Source of the DNA: Astragalus membranaceus
Lineage: Eukaryota; Streptophyta; Magnoliopsida; Fabales; Fabaceae
Assembly: GCA_039519185.1 (NCBI GenBank)
Contig: CM076847.1
Span: forward strand, 82,249,100 to 82,313,099
Direction of reading: 5' to 3'
Length of the DNA stretch: 64,000 bases
Part shown: positions 11,023-23,770 of the stretch, in pieces
Position numbering within the stretch: the stretch's first letter is position 1
Layout of the letters: each line of letters begins with the position of its first letter
The notes under the pieces: generated by a model
Database searches by the model: none
Seen by the model: only the letters and a program-made list of their open reading frames with translations
Told to the model about the DNA's origin: nothing
Made by a program: the position numbers and the translations under genes

Positions 11023-14000
11023 TGTAACACCCCCTTTTTCTAACCTTTAAAAGTGGTGTTACACTTGACTAATATTCCCATTTCTGATTTCTTTTAAAAA
11101 ATATATTGATTCACAGTATATATAAATTTTCAGTTCTCAACTTATGAAAAATTAATTTTTTTGAAATGTGTGAGAAGCATAAGGATTAGTCATATCATAC
11201 AACATCGGGATATATACATATGCATCATATATTGATCACTAACAGTTGGATCATAGTCATGCTCTTGGACTTACATAAGTTATCATCAAAGTACCACATC
11301 ACACAGGTGTCCCAAAAGGTGGTACGGTCTATAGGGTTATATATGTACCAAAGGTTAGGCTGAAGACTAAGCAGTCAAGCTAATATACTGAAATACCTAA
11401 TAATAACTGTATCAAAAGGTAGAGTTATAAAAGATTACAAACCAGACTAAATCCCCAAAAAGACTCTTATACTCTAAGTAGAATCAAAGAACCGGCTTCC
11501 AACACCCACTAATGATATCCATTAGGGAGATTCCCAATGGTACCACTACTACCGGAGCCATCAGATGGCTCCCACTCAGATACGACAGGTACATCAGGAA
11601 CCACAGCATCCTGAACCATAGCCCCAGGCATTGCCACTCCAGGAAACAAAGCCTTTATCATACGGTTCATAGGCAACTCAATCTCTAAAGTCTGATGAGC
11701 AGTAATAATAGTCATGGGCACTCCCTGTACCCCATCAGTGGTCTGAGTCACACCAGTATAAGTAATAGTCTGAGCCTCTGGATTGATCTCCCAAATGGAA
11801 TTTCCCTCGTCCTCCAAAAACCTAATCTGTCGGTGGCCCGAATGACCCAGTGGTTCCCCCGTCGCCATCTGAAATGTAAGGGGTGAAATACTCGTACACA
11901 AGTTTGCAACGCGATGGTTACACAATTTACACATAATAGGATACAATCACAAAGATAATAATATATATACGACCTTAATAATGACACATCAAACTCAATT
12001 AAGAAAAATTCACCACACACAATCACCAAATCCTGCAAAACATGAGTAGTATTATAGGTACAATTAATCATCAATTGTTAGTCAAATAAACTAGACCTCA
12101 CACTTATCCTCTGATCCGTCAACAAAGTTAGTCTGCTAACTAGAAAGAATGTACTCAACCTACTCAATGGAGATTTCTCTATCATCTTGAGCGTAAGGCC
12201 GTTTCAACTGCCATAACATGATTGTTTTGAAATGAGCAGATATCCCATCTAAACCCCAATCATGCTGGCCCGAGCGCTGCACCTTATCCTAGATAGTTCT
12301 ATACAGTCAGGCTCACCGTGTCGGGTAGTACGATTTCCCCCAGCCAGAGTTGCTACAACTGACCATTGGTGGGAGTTCGAAACACAAGTGCCCCAGAAGG
12401 TCTGTAGTCGACCCAACCGAACCTATCCTCAGTATTATATACTTGATAGTACAATAAGAAACATCCTGTAATAGCTCTTAGTAAAATCATCAGTCTTACT
12501 AATCTAATCCATAATCAACTTGACAATTCAGTCCTTAGAATTCATAGAACAACTTGTGAAACACACCTTAACTTATTAGTCCTCTCCAGTCACACCACTA
12601 AGTCTATTATTATATCACTAAGTAAAATAGACAACCAATATTCTCAACCAAATTCCAAATATACTAATTTTGACACATTTGCATAGAACTCAAACAAAAT
12701 CAAAACCACACAAATCGTTTAAGAATATCTAAATAATATATATACAAGTAACACACAATTTGTGCCCATCAACTTATTATTAGTATTTCCCCTTACCTTG
12801 ATTTTTCCCAAAATAACTTTGTTGGACACTTTCTTCAATTTCCTCAATACCTATTACTCATCAAAAACAACTATGTCTTTAACATACGATACTCATAACT
12901 AAAATATTTTGCTAAAACTCTACTTAATACTTGTGGGTTTCCAAAATGCAAAGAAATGTTTGTTCTTAAAGGAAAACCCCTTTGATAGGCATGTTTTCTT
13001 ATTTTCTAGATTTTAAGTGCATTTGATAAAATATAGTAAACCAGAGTAAGGAAATTATCTATGCATATACAAGTATTTAATCTAGTTCATTATCTAATTA
13101 ATCAAGTTTTTGAATAAGCATTTTCTCTTATCTTAAAACTAATGTCAGAGTCACTCTACCTAACTATATCCCAATATATAAGTACAAATATAATAAATTT
13201 AAAATACTCTAAATTTAAATAAATAGAAAAAAACTGTCAATGAAAATTGATAAAGATTTGTACAAGAAAAATGAAATGAAACAAGGTTTTTGATTTCTCT
13301 TGTGTTTGAAAATTTTAAAGAGAGCAAAGAAAAAAAAATACTATATTACCCTACGGTAAGAAGAGTAAAGCAGTTTTTTCTATCTAAGTTTTTAGTTTCT
13401 TTGTGTATTCCTATTATTCTATGCTACTGAACTTCAACAGAAAGAGAGAAGGTATTTGGAAAAGAAGAAAAAAAAACTAGAAAGAAATAATAGAAAGATT
13501 AAAAAGAGGGGTTTTGAATACCTGGAGAAGAAGGGAGGATAATGCTTCGTAAAGTGTGTGTGTGTTTTGAATGAGGGGGATGGCTCTATTTATAGCACTT
13601 CATCCAGTTTTCAAGTACTAAAACCTACACGTTCCGGTACTTTTCCTTTTATTCTGTTCATACCATTTTGACCACACAATTTATTTCGCTTTTTATTAGT
13701 TACTTATTTGTTATACTGATAATAATAAAAGACATATCTTTAGTAAAATAAAATTCTGCAGATCCAATTTCGATCTTTATATTTTATAGGACTTAATGAA
13801 CTAAGTTTCAAATTTTTTTGATAAGTTTGGACTTTTTTAGTGCCGTACCGATTTACAGTGGCAAATACTTTTTAGCTAAAATTTGATAGAAGTTTAAATT
13901 TCAATTTCTCTGATAGCCTTCTATAACTTTTCTCTTAGTTCTAAAATTATTTTTCTTAAAATACTCTCTAGATACTAAACTAATCTTTATCTTAATAAAG

Positions 14001-14052
14001 TAACTACACAATTATAATCCACACAAAGGAAGTAAAAATTCAGGGTGTTACA
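11023..14052 (-). repeat. gypsy 3' LTR (3030 bp)
   Basis: It pairs with 23771-26795. Reading the first kilobase of both by eye gives about 20-25 substitutions, roughly 2-2.5%. A TATA box (tatttatagcactt, read on the opposite strand) lies near 13590. Both copies contain a 145-codon minus-strand ORF. Confidence 0.92.
11509..11946 (-). other. ORF inside gypsy 3' LTR (145 codons, unidentified)
   Basis: A minus-strand frame runs from 11946 to a stop at 11509-11511. An inner ATG (about 11871) would give MATGEPLGHSGHRQIRF. The same-length ORF is present in the other LTR at 24259-24696, with substitutions but no frame break. I recognise no domain. Proline and Gly/Ser-rich segments lie near the C terminus. 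Open frames in LTRs may be chance, a leader-encoded peptide, or a captured exon. Confidence 0.35.
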
Positions 14053-14096
14053 TTACTACCCCACTAAAAAAAAATTCGTCCTCGAAATTGTGTACC

Positions 14097-14744
14097 TTAA
14101 AATAGATTCGGATATTGTGCTCTCATATTATCTTCTAATTCCCATGTTGAATCTCCGGTTGCCTGATCCCATACGATTTTGACCAAAGATATTTGTTTTC
14201 CTCGGAGTTGCTTGGTCCTCCTATCTTCGATTCTCACAGGAGATGTCTTATAAGACAAAGTTTCTTTTAACGGTACATCATCGGGTTCAATGATGTGAGA
14301 TGGATCCGGAACATACTTCCTCAGCTGTGAAACGTGCAATACATTGTGAATGTTTGAAAGAAAAGGCGGTAAAGCTATTTGATAAGCTACCGGACCAATG
14401 CGCCGAATAATTTGATATGGTCCAATGAATTTCGGAGTGAGTTTCCTTGACTTAATAGCCCTTCCGACTCCTGTGGTTGATGCAACTCTTAAAAACACGT
14501 GTTCACCTTCTTGAAATTCGAGAGGTCTCCTTTTTCGATCAGAGTAACTTTTCTGTCTGCTTTGAGCAACCTTCATCCTTTCATGAATTTGTTTGACTTT
14601 CTTCGTCGTTTGTTGCACAATCTCCGGTCCTAAAATAGCACTTTCCCCATCTTGATACCAACATAATGGCGTTTGGCATTTTCTTTCGTACAAAGCTTCG
14701 TAGGGTGCCATTCTGATTTTCGAGTGAAAACTGTTATTGTAGGT
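14097..14744 (-). pseudogene. gypsy integrase C-terminus with chromodomain
   Basis: This is the 3' end of gypsy pol, separated from its upstream part (19768-23588) by copia 2. It holds the end of the integrase core (SFHSKIRMAPYEALYERKC), the GPY/F module (KFIGPYQIIRRIGPVAYQI), and a terminal chromodomain-like segment ending in VKIVWDQATGDSTWELEDN. The stop is at 14097-14099. Chromodomains are thought to steer chromovirus integration toward heterochromatin. The frame across the copia 2 insertion site is compatible. The region itself has no internal stop. Confidence 0.88.
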
Positions 14745-14894
14745 TGTTGAAAAAATATATCTGAATATATTATTAGAAGTTGTGTGTCAGAGTACAAATG
14801 ATAATCTGTTTAAATAGGCTACAACTTAAACCTAACGGGCCTGTCTAATGGGCCAGACTACAAAATAATTACAATGTTTACACTATTTACAACA
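14745..14894 (-). repeat. copia 2 3' LTR (150 bp)
   Basis: Compared with 19619-19767 it shows two substitutions and one single-base indel, about 1.3% divergence. Confidence 0.9.
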
Positions 14895-14901
14895 CTCCCC
14901 C

Positions 14902-17900
14902 TCAAGCTGGTGAATGGATATCTATCATTCCCAGCTTGCATGTAAGATCTTTAAATCGCTCAATGGGAAGTCCCTTAGTGAACACATCTGCTAGTTGAAG
15001 CCCTGTATGGATGTATGATGTAGCTATAAGCCCGCTATCCAACTTCTCTTTGATGAAGTGTCGGTCGATCTCTATGTGCTTTGTTCTGTCATGTTGAACC
15101 GGATTATGTGCAATGCTAATGGTTGACTTGTTGTCACAAAATAGCTTCATCGGGGCTTCGTATTTTATCTTGGGATCATCTAGTATGATTTTCATCCATA
15201 GTAGCTCACAAACTCCTTGGGCCATAGCTCGAAACTCTGCCTCTGCACTTGACCTTGCAACTACATTCTGCTTCTTGCTTCTCCATGACACCAAGTTTCC
15301 TCCTAAGAAAATGCAATACCCTGAAGTAGACCTTCTATCCACAATCGACCCTGCATAGTCTGAATCTGTGTAACCTTCCCATCTTTCTTGAACAACAGTC
15401 CTCTTCCTGGACTTTTCTTCAAATACTGGAGGATTCTATCAACTGCTTGTAGATGTCTTTCTCGTGGATCATGCATGAATTGACTCACCACACTGACTGC
15501 ATATGCTATGTCTGGCCTGGTGTGGGCTAAGTATATGAGCTTTCCCACAAGTCTCTGATACTGGGACTTTTCTACTTGTGGGCTTTCTTCATCACTTCCA
15601 ATTTTGTGGTTTTGCTCAATAGGGGCTCCAGCAGGCTTGCAACCCAATTTACCTGTCTCCTTAAGAAGATCAAGAACATATTTCCTTTGAGAGATAAATA
15701 TACCTTGCTTAGACTAAGCAACCTCAATCCCAAGAAAGTATTTTAGCTTCTCGAGATCTTTCATTTCAAATTGAGCAGCCAACTTCTCTCTAAGAGTCTG
15801 TTTTTCAAGTTCATCATCACCAGCAATGATCATATCATCTACATAGACCAGAAGTAAAGTAACTTTTCCATTCTGAGAGTGCTTCATAAAGAGAGTGTGG
15901 TCACCTTCGCTTTGCCTATACCCCAAGGACACCATAACTTGAGAGAACCTTCCAAACCACGCACGGGGTGACTGTTTGAGACCATACAAAGCCTTCTTCA
16001 ATCTACAAACCTTATTTCCTCTATTAGTGGTCCCATATCCGGGTGGAATCTCCATGTACACTTCTTCCTCTAGATTTCCATGCAAAAATGCATTTTTAAC
16101 ATCAAATTGATGCATCTCCCAACCGAAGTGTGCTGCCAATGAGAGTATGATCCTTACTGTATTCATTTTCGCCACTGGAGCAAATGTCTCCTCATAGTCA
16201 ATTTCATAAGTCTGAGAATACCCTTTTGCCACCAATCTTCCCTTGTATCTATCCACTGTACCATCTGACTAATATTTAATGGTGTATATCCACCTACAAC
16301 CCACTGCCTTCTTGTCAGTTGGTCTCTCCACAATCTCCCAAGTATCATTCTTCTCTAATGCACCCATTTCTTCATTCATGGCTTGAACCCAACTCTCATC
16401 CTTTAATGCTTCTTGTACTGATGTAGGGATTCTAATAGAATCAATAGCTGAAATAAAGCTCTGGTGCTGCATAGAAAGGTTTTTTGTGGATACAAATTGG
16501 GATCTGGGATATTTGGCACATGATCTTTTTTCTTTTCTCAAGGCAATTGGTAAATCATCCGGGTTAGGTTCAGAGGTAGTATTATTTATATCATCTGGGC
16601 TAGGTTCAGGGGTAGGATTACTTACCTCAGGTTCAGATGATTGGATATGCTGTTGAACCATGTCAGGTTGACTTCTCCGCTGATATTGCTTTCCAAAGAG
16701 TCGGTGATCAACATCCCGGTCATCACCTTGCATTGGCTCCGATGTTGGTTCAGGTTCCTTGACATCCTCAGTTGGTGTTGACAACTCAAGGAACTCAGAT
16801 GACAACTCAAGAGACTCGGCTTCTAGATTTTTCTCCCCCTGAAGCTGAGAACTAGGGTAGAAAGACTCAGATTCATTAAAAGTTACATCCATGGAGACAT
16901 AGACTCGACGACCTTCTGGATGGTAACATTTGTATCCCTTTTTATCTGGGGTATACCCAATGAAGATACATTTGATAGCTCTAGGATATAATTTGCCTCG
17001 ATGAGGACTATGAACATGGACAAAGGCTGAACACCCAAAGACACGACTCTGAAGACTGGTCATTATGAGTATAGAAGGATGAAAGGTAGTCATGAGTTGG
17101 ATAGGACTAGCACCGCCGAGAGTACGAGAAGGTAATCTATTTATCAAATAAGTAGCTGTTAGAACTGCTTCCCCCCAATAGGATTTAGGTACGGACATTT
17201 GGAAAAGAAGAGCTCTGGCAACCTCAAGAATATGACGGTTTTTTCTTTCAGCCACCCCATTCTGTTGAGGTGTGTCAACACAGGTGAACTCATGAATTAT
17301 GCCATTATGTTTGAGGAATTTGGAGAAGTTTTGGTTCACATATTCTCTTCCATTATCAGAACACAACCTTTTAATCAAGCACCCAAATTGTGTTTGGACC
17401 AGTCGATGAAAATTCACAAACAATTGAAAAACTTCAGACTTATCTTTCATAAGAAATAGCCAGCTGACACGAGTTCAATCATCAATAAAAGAAACAAACC
17501 ACTTTGCACCAGAAATATTACAATTAGTAGGTCCCCACACATCTGAGTGAAGAAGATCAAATGGCTTAGAACTTTTATTATTATTGGAAGGAAAACAAGT
17601 ACGATGGTACTTAGCAAATTGACAAACATCACAATGAAACGACTCAACTGACACTTTTGCAAACAAGAAAGGAAATAATGTCTTAAGGACACTAAACGGA
17701 GGATGACCAAGTCGCCTGTGTTGAAGCCATACTTGAGAGGATGACCAAGATTCCGAACTTGACTCATGGGTGGAAGCAAGTGCTTTCAGATTGGCATTTT
17801 TCTCAAGCTGCAAGCAGTATAACCCGTCATGTTCCTCAGCATATCCAATCATCCTTCCCGTTGGACGATTCTGTAACACACAGTGAGAATCAACAAAAGT

Positions 17901-18059
17901 CACGGCACATTTCATGTCTTTGGTGAGTTTAGAAGCTGACAAAAGGTTATTTGTTCATTTTGGAATATGGAGCACACTTTTTAAGGGAATGGAAGGTTGA
18001 ATTTGAATGTTACCACTCCCAATAATAGGGATGCTATTTCCATTAGCTACGGTCATTTG
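14902..18059 (-). pseudogene. copia 2 pol: integrase, reverse transcriptase, RNase H (broken)
   Basis: Read from 18059 down, the pol shows the GAG-pre-integrase block (WLQHRRLGHPPFSVL, CDVCQFAKYHR) and the integrase core. The core's Asp residues are in LLHSDVWGP and LCSDNGREY, and its Glu is in PQQNGVAERKNR. The reverse transcriptase follows, with the intact palm motif YVDDMII, then RNase H with RRSTSGYCIFLGG and CDNKSTISIAHNP. In-frame stops lie at about 17954, 17475-17477, 16269-16271 and 15714-15716. A frameshift near 15340-15350 separates reverse transcriptase from RNase H. Apart from these points the frame is continuous. Confidence 0.9.
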
Positions 18060-19220
18060 TTAGTTTCCAGGTAAAGTGGAGTAAGATGAAAAAAGAGATG
18101 GATAAGGGGTCATATGATGAGTAGCACCAGAATCAATAATCCAGCTATTCTCAGTACTAGAAGTATCAAAGGACAAAAAACTAGAATTCTTACCAGTCAT
18201 GACGAGGGAGCTAGAGCTAAATGGCTTACTGAGAGACTGTAGAAGAGTCCGAAGGTTCTCCAGCTCGCTTTTACTAAGAGCTGCAATCTCCTTGTCAGTA
18301 GGTGGTGCTTCTTCCAACCTTTCAGATTCAACCGCTGCTTGATTTGCACGTCTCTGCAGAGTGCCTCTGAGTCCAGGGTTCCGCTCTAGGACCTTTTCTT
18401 TCCCATGAAGTTTGAAGCATGTCTCCTTAGTGTGGCTGATCTTACTACAATGAATGCAGTATCGCTCTTCACGAGGGGCCTTTGTGAATGGCTTTCTGGA
18501 AGAGGATCCTTTTGTGGGACCCTTTCCAGCGGTCAAGGCCGAACCCTCAATAGAGTTACCTCCTTCCAACATCACTGACCTCCGAGTTTCTTCTCCTCGC
18601 ACAGTGTGGAACACCTCTGAGAGAGAAGGAAGTGGTTCCTTCCCTAAAATTTGAACTCGAATAGGGTCAAACTCAGAGTTTAGCCCATGAAGGAACTTGA
18701 AAATTCTTGCTTCCTCAACGGACTTTGCCAATGTGGTAGTATCAGTAGTACAAGTCATCTTCAAATTTTGATATTGATCTAATTCAATCCACAAACCATT
18801 TAAAGTCCCATAATAGTCTGTGAAAGAAAGGTTTCCCTGTTTAGCATTGAAAACCTTGGTTCGAATCTCATAACATGCCGCTGTATCCTTCTTCATAGAG
18901 TAAGTCTGCTTAAGGTACACCCAAATCTCTTTAGCAGTAGAGAAAAACATACAGTTGCGACTCACTTCAGGAGTCATTGAGTGCCATAACCAAGTCATGA
19001 TAAGAGAGTCTTCATCATCCCAAGCCTCAAACTTAGGGTCAGTCTTATCTAGAGAATCCCCTTCAATATGATTAAGCTTCTTTTTACCCTTGATGGTAGT
19101 ACGAACCAATTGAGCCCACTGAAGGTAGTTGCGTCCATCAAGCCGGTAGGAATTAGGTAACACCTGAAATTCATTCGAGCCAAGAGCAATCTTTTCTTCT
19201 GAATGTTTCTGTTCAGTCAT
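18060..19220 (-). pseudogene. copia 2 gag and protease
   Basis: The ATG at 19218-19220 begins MTEQKHSEEKIALGS. A copia-type gag domain with YLQWAQLVRTTIKGKKKL and the conserved WDDEDSLIMTWLWHSM segment follows. Then come a CCHC zinc knuckle (CIHCSKISHTKETC) and the aspartic protease site WIIDSGATHHM. The frame ends at a TAA at 18060-18062 where a Gln codon would be expected. That stop cuts translation soon after the protease site. Upstream, 19221-19618 is the leader between primer site and gag. Confidence 0.88.
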
Positions 19221-19618
19221 GGTGGCAACAGATCTGGAAAAAAAACAAGTTCAGAGAAAAAAAAAACGTTTGCAACAAGTGATTTTCAAAGAAAACCCAG
19301 GCTAGGGTCCTTCAATCCGAACGTTGACCCCTCCAATGGAAAGAGGAGACAAAACCGAGCCTACGGTTGAGATCGCGAGTTGAGACGGTGGCTGGAGGGC
19401 GGCGCGTGGCCTTCACGCGCGCGAGAATTCGTCGGAGGAAAACTGAGCGTGGCGGCGCGTGGCTCGTCTGACGGTGGCGATTTTCTGGGGTCTGGTTGAG
19501 GCAGAAGGAAGAAACTGAACTGCACTGAAGGCAGAGGAAAAAGAAAGAAAAAAAAAACCTGACAGCTAGGGTTTTTGTGCGGAAGCGAGACTCCCAAAAA
19601 CGAGAGCTCTTGATACCA

Positions 19619-19767
19619 TGTGGAAAAAATATATCTGAATATATTATTAGAAGTTGTGTGTCAGAGTACAAATGATAATCTGTTTAAATAGGCTACAACT
19701 TAAACCTAACGGGCCTGTCTAATGGGCCGGACTACAAAATAATTACAATGTTACACTATTTACAACA
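19619..19767 (-). repeat. copia 2 5' LTR (149 bp)
   Basis: It pairs with 14745-14894. The adjoining 19604-19618 is the tRNA-Met primer site. Confidence 0.9.
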
Positions 19768-22700
19768 TTGGTGAACTCAATCAATGGTAGCAGACCATCC
19801 CAACTTCCTCTACTGTCCAAAACACATGCTCTTAGCAAATCTTCCAGAGATTGAATTGTCCTCTCTGTTTGTCCATCTGTTTGAGGGTGGTACGCCGAGC
19901 TCAGTCTCAGCTTTGATCCTAGAGCTTCTTGTAAACTTTGCCAAAAGTGAGAAGTGAATTTTGGGTCTCGATCCGAAACAATACTAGAGGGAACTCCATG
20001 CAGTCTGATTATTTCCTTGATGTATATTTCAGTCAGCTTCTCCACATTGTAATTTATTCTTACAGGTAAGAAATGTGCCGACTTAGTTAGCCTGTCTACA
20101 ATCACCCAAATTGAATCAAAATTGTGTGCAGTCCTTGGCAAACCTACTACAAAATCCATTGAAATGTTTTCCCATTTCCATTCTGGTATGTCCAGTGATT
20201 GAAGCATACCGGCAGGTTTCTGATGTTCAACTTTCGCTTTTTGACATGTTAGACATGATGCGGCGTATTCTGCCACCTGCCTTTTCATTCCTGGCCACCA
20301 AAATTTTTGCTTTAGATCTTGATACATTTTTGTTGCTCCTGGATGAATACTCAGCTTGCTTTTATGTGCTCCGTCTAAAATCATCTTCCTCATCTCCACA
20401 TTATTTGGGATGCAAACTCTCCCGTTGCATCGCAAAATGCCATCGCTTCCTACACTGAACTCCGCAGCCCTTTCTTGTTCGATTAGTCTTCTCTTTTCCT
20501 GTAGATGTTCGTCACTTGCTTGTTGTTCACGGATATCCTCCATGAGTCCGCTTGACATCTTGATCATTCCTAAGGAAATCTTTCCACTGGTCAGTTCCAC
20601 AGTTAGATATAGATCTCGAAATTTCTCTAACAGTTCTAACTCCTTGGTCATCATAGCAGAAATGTGTATTGTCTTTCGACTCAATGCATCAGCTACAATA
20701 TTTGCTTTTCCCGGGTGATAAAACAAGGTAAAATCATAGTCCTTTAGAAATTCCATCCATCGCCTCTGTCTCATGTTGAGCTCTTTTTGATCGAAAAGAT
20801 ATTTCAAACTCTTATGGTCACTGAAAACATCAAAACTTGCTCCATACAAATGATGTCTCCAGATCTTTAACGCAAATACCACTGCCGCTAGTTCCAAATC
20901 ATGGGTAGGGTAATTCTTCTCGTGAGTCTTTAACTCTCTTGAGGCATAGGCTACGACTTTTTTATGCTGCATAAGAACACAACCTAATCCTTGATGTGAA
21001 GCATCACAGTACACTTCATATGGTTCACCTGGTTGTGGCAGAACTAACGCTGGTGATGTTGTCAACCGCGTCTTCATCGTTCGAAAACTTTCTTCACATT
21101 TTTCAGTCCTGACAAACGGTTGGTCCTTCCTTGTGAGTTGTGTCAACGGTGCTACTATCCTTGAAAATTCTTCTATAAATCTCTGATAGTATCCGGCCAA
21201 ACCAACGAAACTACGAATTTCAGTCACTGATCTTGGTTGTTCCCATGAAAGTACAATTTCCACTTTTGCTGGGTCCACAGTAATTCCTTCCTTAGAAATC
21301 ACGTGCCCCAAAAATTTAACTTCCTCAATCCAAAATTCACATTTTAACCGCTTTGCGTATAACTTCTTCTCCTGTAATATTTGCAAAACTTGACGAAGGT
21401 GATCTTCATGTTCGTAACTCTTCGAATAGATGAGAATGTCGTCAATAAATACAACGACGAATTTATCGAGGAATGGATTAAAAATCCGGTTCATGTAATC
21501 CATGAAAATAGCAGGTGCATTGGTTACTCCGAATGGCATCACCAAATACTCATAATGTCCATAACGAGTTCTGAATGCGGTTTTTGAAATATCTTCGGGT
21601 TTTACTCTAATTTGGTGATATCTCGTTCTTAAGTCAATTTTTGAGAAGACAGCAGCTCCACAGAGCTGATCCATTAGATCATCAATGCGAGGTAGAGGAT
21701 ACTTATTCTTTATCGTCACCTTGTTCAACTGACGATAGTCTACACAAAGTCTTGATCCTCCATCCTTCTTCTTTACTAACAAGACTGGTGCTCCCCAAGG
21801 TGATACACTTGGTCTAATGAACTGTTTTGACAATAGATCCTCAAGTTGACTCTTTAGTTCTGCTAACTCCGTGGGTGACATCCGATACGGTGAAATAGAG
21901 ATAGGACCCGATCCGGGTATGAGATCGATTGAAAACTCAATATCTCGCACAGGGGGTAATCCGGGAACATCCTCTGGAAATACTTCCGAAAAATCTTTTA
22001 CGACTGGTACTTCACTCAGAGTAACTCCTTTTTCTGCTTTTAGGGAAGATAATAACACATAGCCTTGAGTACCCTTCTTCAAAGAAGCTATCGCTTGATT
22101 CGCAGATGTAAATTCTGAAATCCTAGGGTCGGGAAAGACTAAAGTTTTATGCGCACAGTCCAAAAGGATATGATTAGAAGATAACCAATCCATGCCTAAA
22201 ATTATATCTAGTTGCGTTAAAGGCAAACATATTAAATCGACAAGAAATCTTCTATCACGGATAACAATAGGACAGTTTAAACATACCGAATTTGCCACTA
22301 TAGGTTTAGCAGTTGGAGCAGAAACGATCAAATCAAAAGGCAATGATGTAACAGATAAATTCAATTCCTTCACTCGATCCAAAGAGATAAAAGAATGGGT
22401 TGCTCCAGAATCAAATAATACGGTTAAGAGTTTACCTTCCAGATCACAATTTCCTTGTATAAGATCTTCAGATTGAGAAGCCTCAACACCACTTATGGTG
22501 TAAACTCTTCCGTTTGCCATTGGTCTTTCAGCTCTCATGCTATTCACCACTGGTTCGACTTTTGGATCAATGCAGTCCTTCACCATGTATCCTGTCCTTC
22601 CACATCTGTAACATACCACTCCCCTCATGGTACATGTATCATCCAAGTGGTCTTGCTTTCCGCATTTGAAACACCGTCGAATGGGTCCTGAATATTGATT

Positions 22701-23588
22701 CCTAATTGGTCCACTGCCAAAAGCAGATGCGATTGGGCGATATGGTTGTTGATTTTGATTATTCCCCGAGGGTCGGGAATAAGGCTTTTTGTACGGCTGT
22801 TTCCCTTTCTGGTTCCATCCTTGAGTTGGATATTTGGACCTAGACGGCCCTCCTGTATTTCCCCGGTTAATTCCACTTTCCTTCATTGTCTCTATCTTTC
22901 TGCATTTTTCCACGAGCGGTTGAAATTGCTGAATCTCAAGTGGTAAGACTGGCTCTTTGATGTTGAGCCTCAGTCCTCCTTCAAATCTTTCACATAGCCA
23001 ATCTTCATCAACCTGATCCTGAAAGAACCGAAAATACTTTGCCAGTGACTCGAACTTCGTCGTGTATTCTCCGACCGTCATCCCTCCTTGTTTCAGAATC
23101 AGGAACTCTTGTTCCTTTGCAGTTCTAGCACTCCTGGGAAAATATTTGTCTAGAAATTTAGCGCTAAATACCTCCCATGTAACTTCCTAGTTATTGGCTT
23201 CGACTATCTGTTGGGCTCCTCTCCACCAATATTCTGCATCTCCCAGCAGCAGGTAAGATGCATAACTAAACTTTGCTTCACCCGAGCATCTCATCACTTT
23301 GAATATTTTCTCAATTTCTTGAAGCCATAAGTCAGCTTTCTCTGGTACTGTTTCTCCATGAAATTGGGGAGGATCATGACGTCTAAAGTCAACCAAACCT
23401 TTAGACTCAGCAGCTTGCTCATACCTTTGTTGTTTGAGAATATCCCGTTGATTCTTCGCAGCAATTTTTTGTGCAATTGATGTTGCCATGTCGGCCATAA
23501 CTCGAATAGCTCTATCCATGTTATCCCCGGTATTGTCGTTTCGACCTTCAGTATTCCCAGTATCTAATTGTTCATTCCTATGAGCCAT
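19768..23588 (-). pseudogene. gypsy gag-pol: gag, protease, reverse transcriptase, RNase H, most of integrase
   Basis: The start codon at 23586-23588 opens MAHRNEQLDTG. Gag is followed by two zinc knuckles (CFKCGKQDHLDDTC and CYRCGRTGYMVKDC), the protease site LFDSGATHSFI, and the reverse transcriptase with YRQLNKVTIKNKYPLPR and the palm motif FIDDILIYSK. Next come RNase H (YCDASHQGLGCVLMQ), the integrase zinc-binding region (HPGATKMYQDL and CLTCQKAK), and the core with MDFVVGLP, SDRDPKFTS and HPQTDGQTER. One TAG at 23187-23189 interrupts gag; otherwise the frame is open. A conserved Ser-Gly before YHQIRVKPED is Thr-Arg here. Copia 2 cuts the integrase at 19767. Confidence 0.92.
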
Positions 23589-23770
23589 TGAATTCCTATA
23601 AGGCAATGCTAATTAGAATCTAATAAGAAGATAGTCCAGATAGTCCACAGAGTTCACACAATACAATATATAGAAAATAATCCAAATAACTCAGAGTTCA
23701 CATTACAAAACACAGCAGACCTACAACCCAAATTTTACCCTAAAGGCTCGATCTGCTCTGATACCACTAT

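Larger units (their letters stand above)
14745..19767 (-). mobile_element. copia 2: Ty1-copia element nested in gypsy integrase
   Basis: Short LTRs (14745-14894 and 19619-19767) start TGTTGTAAATAGTG and end in TTTTTC(C/A)ACA on the minus strand. The target duplication is taggt/ttggt, 4 of 5 matching. The primer site TGGTATCAAGAGCTC on the minus strand (19604-19618) fits tRNA-Met, and the polypurine tract lies at 14895-14910. Internal order is gag, protease, integrase, reverse transcriptase, RNase H, as in copia. It carries five nonsense codons and one frameshift, so it cannot encode a full polyprotein. Confidence 0.92.

Noticed and set aside
19312..19671. 119-codon minus-strand ORF upstream of copia 2 gag
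   Set aside because: It spans the LTR, primer site and leader. Composition is low-complexity and there is no conserved domain.
20111..22946. Plus-strand ORFs of 60-120 codons within the gypsy
   Set aside because: Antisense shadows of the continuous minus-strand gag-pol frame.
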